From CBDDFV01 sp965227335 (GTDB lineage Bacteria > Planctomycetota > Phycisphaerae > Phycisphaerales > SM1A02), in assembly GCA_965227335.1 (NCBI GenBank), contig CBDDFV010000006.1, forward strand, positions 310,001 through 374,000: a DNA stretch of 64,000 nucleotides, written 5' to 3'. Below, one piece after another: positions 61,097 to 64,000 of the stretch. The translations under genes and the position numbers were made by a program. How positions within the stretch are numbered: position 1 is the stretch's first letter; each line of letters begins with the position of its first letter. The notes below the pieces were generated by a model. That model did no database searches. It was not told the DNA's origin and saw only the letters and a program-made list of their open reading frames with translations.

Positions 61097-61749
61097 TACG
61101 CCGCCTCCTCGTTCCTGGCCCACACGCTTCCGTCAAGAAACGCTTCGAGGGCGGCCTTCTCAATCACCAGGTAGCGGTGGTTCAGCAGTTCGAACGCGTT
61201 GAGCTGCTCGACCCGCGTGGTGTCCACGTGCTCGCAGTTCCGGGCCGACAACGCCGCGTTGCGGTTGTCCGACCGGAGCGCCACCAGACACGTGCGGTCG
61301 ACGCCCACCGCGTCGAGGACCGACTTGAAGTCCCGCGTCTTCGGGGCGTCCATCGACAACGTGTCGATGCACTTCACCTCGTTGTCGACCAGCTTCGCCA
61401 GCAACGCGTTGCGATTGGCGAGCCGACGCATCTTCTTCGGCATCGCCTTGCGGTACTGCTCGCCCGTCTTGTTCTTCGCGAACGCCACGCCGCCGCCCTT
61501 GCGGACGACCGTCCGACGCGGACCGACGCGGGCGTTGCCCGTGCCCTTCTGCCGGTACAGCTTCCGCGTCGAACCCGCGACCATCCCGCGACTCTTCGTC
61601 CGGGCGGAGCCCTGACGACGGTTCGCGTGGAACATCACATAGGCTTGCTTAAGCAGAGCCGGGCGAACTTCTCCGCCGAGCGCGGCTTCGTCAACCGAAA
61701 CCGTGTCGACCTGGTCGCCCTTCTGGTTGTAGACAGGTACTTCAATCAT
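61096..61749 (-). CDS. rplD: ribosomal protein uL4
   Basis: This protein of about 217 residues has ANRRQGSARTKSRGMVAGST and RKLYRQKGTGNARVGPRRTV. uL4 lines the tunnel and in E. coli also controls S10 operon transcription. The ATG at 61749 is used; a GTG at 61761 is possible. Confidence 0.96.
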   Translation of the reverse strand: MIEVPVYNQKGDQVDTVSVDEAALGGEVRPALLKQAYVMFHANRRQGSARTKSRGMVAGSTRKLYRQKGTGNARVGPRRTVVRKGGGVAFAKNKTGEQYRKAMPKKMRRLANRNALLAKLVDNEVKCIDTLSMDAPKTRDFKSVLDAVGVDRTCLVALRSDNRNAALSARNCEHVDTTRVEQLNAFELLNHRYLVIEKAALEAFLDGSVWARNEEAA

Positions 61750-61985
61750 CGCTTCATTCACCTGACGGCGTCTGCCGTCGTTCTCGCCTCACCCTCCGGC
61801 CCCTTCCCGTCTTCCGACGACGGGGCGGGCAGGGATCTTGACTCGGCGTCTCGTTGCGAATTGTCGCGACCGTGTGGTTCCTCGCGGCGACGTCGCCGCT
61901 TCTCGGCCTTCACGATCACCGGCGCTGCCGGCCGGTCCCACCCGGGTCGCCCCGCCTCGCGGCGGCCGACCTCACGGGTCAGGCG

Positions 61986-62663
61986 TCACGCACTCCCCTG
62001 CTTGGACTTCTGGAGCCGCTTCGAACTCCGGATATACAGATCACCCTTGTTCGGGCCCGGCACCGGACCCTTCACCAGCAGCAGATTCCGATCCGCATCC
62101 ACCTTGACCACGTCGATGCTCCGCACCGTCGTGTTCACGGCGCCCATGCGCCCGGCCATCCGCTTGCCCTTCTTCAACTTCGGACCCGTGCCCAGGTTCG
62201 TCGCATGTCCGCCGATCGAACCCGGCGAACGGTGCTTCCGCTCCACGCCGTGGCTCGCTTCTTTGCCGCGGAAGTTGTGACGCTTCATGCCGCCCTGGAA
62301 ACCCTTGCCCTTGCTCACGCCCGACACGTCCACGAACTTCGTCTCGGCGAGATGCTCCACCGTCAGCACCTGACCCAGCTCGTACGCCGACGCGTCATCG
62401 TCCGACTCGAACCGCAGCTCCCGGTGCACCCGCTTCGGCGCCGCGTCCGCCTTCGCATCGTGTCCGATGATCGGCATCGTCGTCCGGCGCGGCTTCGCGT
62501 CCCCGAACGCAATCTGCACCGCCGCGTACCCGTCCGACTCCGACGTCTTCACCTGCGTGACGACGCACGGACCGCATTCGATCACCGTGACGGGAATGTT
62601 CTTCCCATCCTCCTGGATGAACCGGGTCATCCCGATCTTGCGGCCAAGCATGGCGACTGGCAT
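61986..62663 (-). CDS. rplC: ribosomal protein uL3
   Basis: This 225-residue protein begins MPVAMLGRKIGMTRFIQEDG and has VDVSGVSKGKGFQGGMKRHN and GSIGGHATNLGTGPKLKKGK. uL3 nucleates 50S assembly. AGGAAGGA lies 8 nt before the ATG at 62663. The gap to rplD is 236 bp and holds no gene. Confidence 0.97.
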   Translation of the reverse strand: MPVAMLGRKIGMTRFIQEDGKNIPVTVIECGPCVVTQVKTSESDGYAAVQIAFGDAKPRRTTMPIIGHDAKADAAPKRVHRELRFESDDDASAYELGQVLTVEHLAETKFVDVSGVSKGKGFQGGMKRHNFRGKEASHGVERKHRSPGSIGGHATNLGTGPKLKKGKRMAGRMGAVNTTVRSIDVVKVDADRNLLLVKGPVPGPNKGDLYIRSSKRLQKSKQGSA

Positions 62664-62804
62664 CAGTCCGATCCTTCCTGATCAACGGGTCCGACGAACG
62701 CGTCTCGGACGAGTGCGGGCCAGAGGTCCCGTCCGCCCGCAGGCGAACCGACATGGCCGGAACGAAAAACGCGGCCGCCTCGCGGTCCGCGCCAAAAGTC
62801 TCTC

Positions 62805-63113
62805 TTACGCCTTGATCTTCACGAAGATGCCGGCGGGAACAACCAGACGATTCAGCGCCTCCACCGTCCGCGCGTTCGCCTCCGTGATGTCAATGATCCG
62901 CTTGTGCGTTCGAATCTCGAACTGCTCACGCGACTTCTTGTTGACAAAGGTCGAACGGTTCACGGTGTACACCTCACGACGCGTCGGCAGCGGGACCGGA
63001 CCGGCCACCCGCGCCCCCGTCCGCTTCGCGTGATCAACAATCTCGCGGGCGGAAGAATCCAGCGCCTGGTGGTCGTAGGCCTCAAGTCGAATGCGAATCC
63101 TGCCGGCGTTCAT
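62805..63113 (-). CDS. rpsJ: ribosomal protein uS10
   Basis: This 102-residue protein has RIRLEAYDHQALDSSAREIV, GPVPLPTRREVYTVNRSTFV and the C-terminal IVVPAGIF-type end. uS10 lies in the 30S head and also forms the NusB antitermination factor. It is the first gene of the long ribosomal operon. Confidence 0.98.
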   Translation of the reverse strand: MNAGRIRIRLEAYDHQALDSSAREIVDHAKRTGARVAGPVPLPTRREVYTVNRSTFVNKKSREQFEIRTHKRIIDITEANARTVEALNRLVVPAGIFVKIKA

Positions 63114-63492
63114 GGATGATCAGCGCCTTATGTATCCAGCGTCGATGCCGTCCGCCCTGATAAACGGCCGGACCTCGACCAGATCTGACGAAACTCGCTC
63201 GTGATCACCGCTTCGCACCACACACGAATCGCGGCGAATTGAGACGATGCACGCCCGCAACTCACGGGCCGCACACACCGCTGCACCAGACCCACCGTCG
63301 GTGGAGCGGAATCGGGAATGGTAGTGTCCGCACCGCCACTGTCAACCGCCGCAGCCCCGCCAGACCCGATTTTTCGGCCCGCGATCCAAGCCACGCACGC
63401 CCCCGACGCCACGCCGCCACTACAGTACCCCCAACGCCCCCACCCCCCCGCCGACCCCCGCCCACGGCCGACCCACTCCCCGGAGCGATCCC
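63114..63492. other. intergenic region upstream of rpsJ
   Basis: This 379 bp stretch between divergent genes holds the promoter at 63318-63345 and the leader for rpsJ. I saw no further gene, tRNA or convincing riboswitch. A TACAGT at 63421-63426 may serve as a -10 box for the gene starting at 63493. Confidence 0.5.
63318..63345 (-). promoter_or_regulatory. candidate promoter of the ribosomal operon
   Basis: TTGACA (63345-63340) is a perfect -35 box on the minus strand. TACCAT (63323-63318) follows 16 bp later. Transcription would begin near 63311 and leave a leader of about 200 nt before rpsJ. Confidence 0.55.
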
Positions 63493-64000
63493 GTGACCAT
63501 CATCCCCCCCCGATCCACACCCGGCCTCATCCTGGCCCTCATCCTCGCCGCCGCCCTCGACGCCGCCTCCACCACCGCCGGCCAGCCCGAACCGGCCGGC
63601 GCCGACGCCCGGCTCCAGACCGAACCGTTCGTCGCCGGCGACCTCGGCGTTCGACTCCGTCTCCCCCTCAACGCACGCGTCAAGGCCGACGCCGCCTCCG
63701 GCGATCCCGTCTTTCGCATCATCGACGGCGCCGCAGAACCGACCTGGCACCTCCTCCTCCGCGAAGCCCCCATCACCGATCTCGCATCGACCGCCGCCTC
63801 CATCGGCGAGTCCTACCTCGACGCCATCCGCGCCCAGGGCGCCCGGATCCGCGACCTTCGCACCGAGACCATCGACTTCGGTGGATCCGAACCCGGCTGG
63901 TTCTGCCTCTTCGAAAGCGAACCCGCCAACGGCGTTCCCACCGTCTACGGACGCGCCATCCTCCCCAACGGGACCCAGACCTACATCGATCTCCGCATCC
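63493..64000 (+). CDS. secreted protein, N-terminal part, cut by window edge
   Basis: The frame is open from a GTG at 63493 to the window end, giving 169 residues. An N-terminal hydrophobic region (about 10-25: TPGLILALILAAALDAAS) looks like a signal peptide. The mature part has beta-rich sequence, including LGVRLRLPLNARVKADAASG and PTWHLLLREAPITD. I do not recognise a family. Because the C-terminus lies outside the window, function cannot be guessed. Confidence 0.65.
   Translation, partial: MTIIPPRSTPGLILALILAAALDAASTTAGQPEPAGADARLQTEPFVAGDLGVRLRLPLNARVKADAASGDPVFRIIDGAAEPTWHLLLREAPITDLASTAASIGESYLDAIRAQGARIRDLRTETIDFGGSEPGWFCLFESEPANGVPTVYGRAILPNGTQTYIDLRI

Overview
This 64 kb window is GC-rich bacterial chromosome, most probably from a planctomycete of the class Phycisphaerae. 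The grounds are: two secreted proteins ending in paired dockerin-like repeats of the DLDGDG-DLS-LLAAWG type, a very large signal peptidase I, a small Hc1-like histone H1 homologue, heptameric tandem repeats, and very long spurious antisense ORFs caused by high GC. This assignment is inferred from protein features, not from a 16S gene; I found no rRNA, tRNA, CRISPR array or insertion sequence.

Layout. 1-25 kb is a mosaic of short transcription units. It holds the front part of a 7TM-HD phosphohydrolase, a ROK kinase with gatA and gatC, an RND efflux pair, a beta-helix protein with phosphomannose isomerase, a UvrC-like protein without a usable nuclease motif, a FabZ-like dehydratase, a tail-less Hc1 homologue, a polyferredoxin-TPR fusion, a PTS IIA protein, two RNA methyltransferases, an EamA transporter, and a metal-related trio (Cys-rich secreted protein, HMA lipoprotein, outer-membrane barrel). 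asnS follows on the minus strand.

25.5-29.2 kb is the chaperonin locus. A degenerate receiver protein precedes groES, and two small similar ORFs separate groES from groEL. 29-37 kb is accessory: a PH-domain protein, opposed heptamer arrays, a VOC protein, a Zn-finger protein with trmB and dusB, a protein that looks like a catalytically disarmed GlpX, a dockerin-anchored protein and a XerD-type recombinase. 37.5-41.3 kb is a flagellar rod/P-L-ring operon (small ORF, flgF, flgG, flgA, flgH) behind a good sigma-54 promoter. It is followed by rlmE, ricT with a long basic tail, a large lepB and an FG-GAP/dockerin protein.

46.8-63.1 kb on the minus strand is one long S10-spc-alpha ribosomal operon running rpsJ to rplQ. 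It includes secY, map, infA and rpoA but lacks rpmD, adk and rpsD at their usual places. A TTGACA promoter lies about 200 bp upstream of rpsJ. The window ends inside a divergent secreted-protein gene.

How the parts relate. The ribosomal, SecY, RpoA, GroE, AsnS and GatCA genes are housekeeping. The most unusual material is a set of proteins that keep a fold but have lost catalytic residues (UvrC-like, GlpX-like, receiver-like), the small-gene insert in groESL, the opposed heptamer arrays, and several promoters whose -10 box ends exactly 6 nt before the start codon, which predicts leaderless mRNAs.
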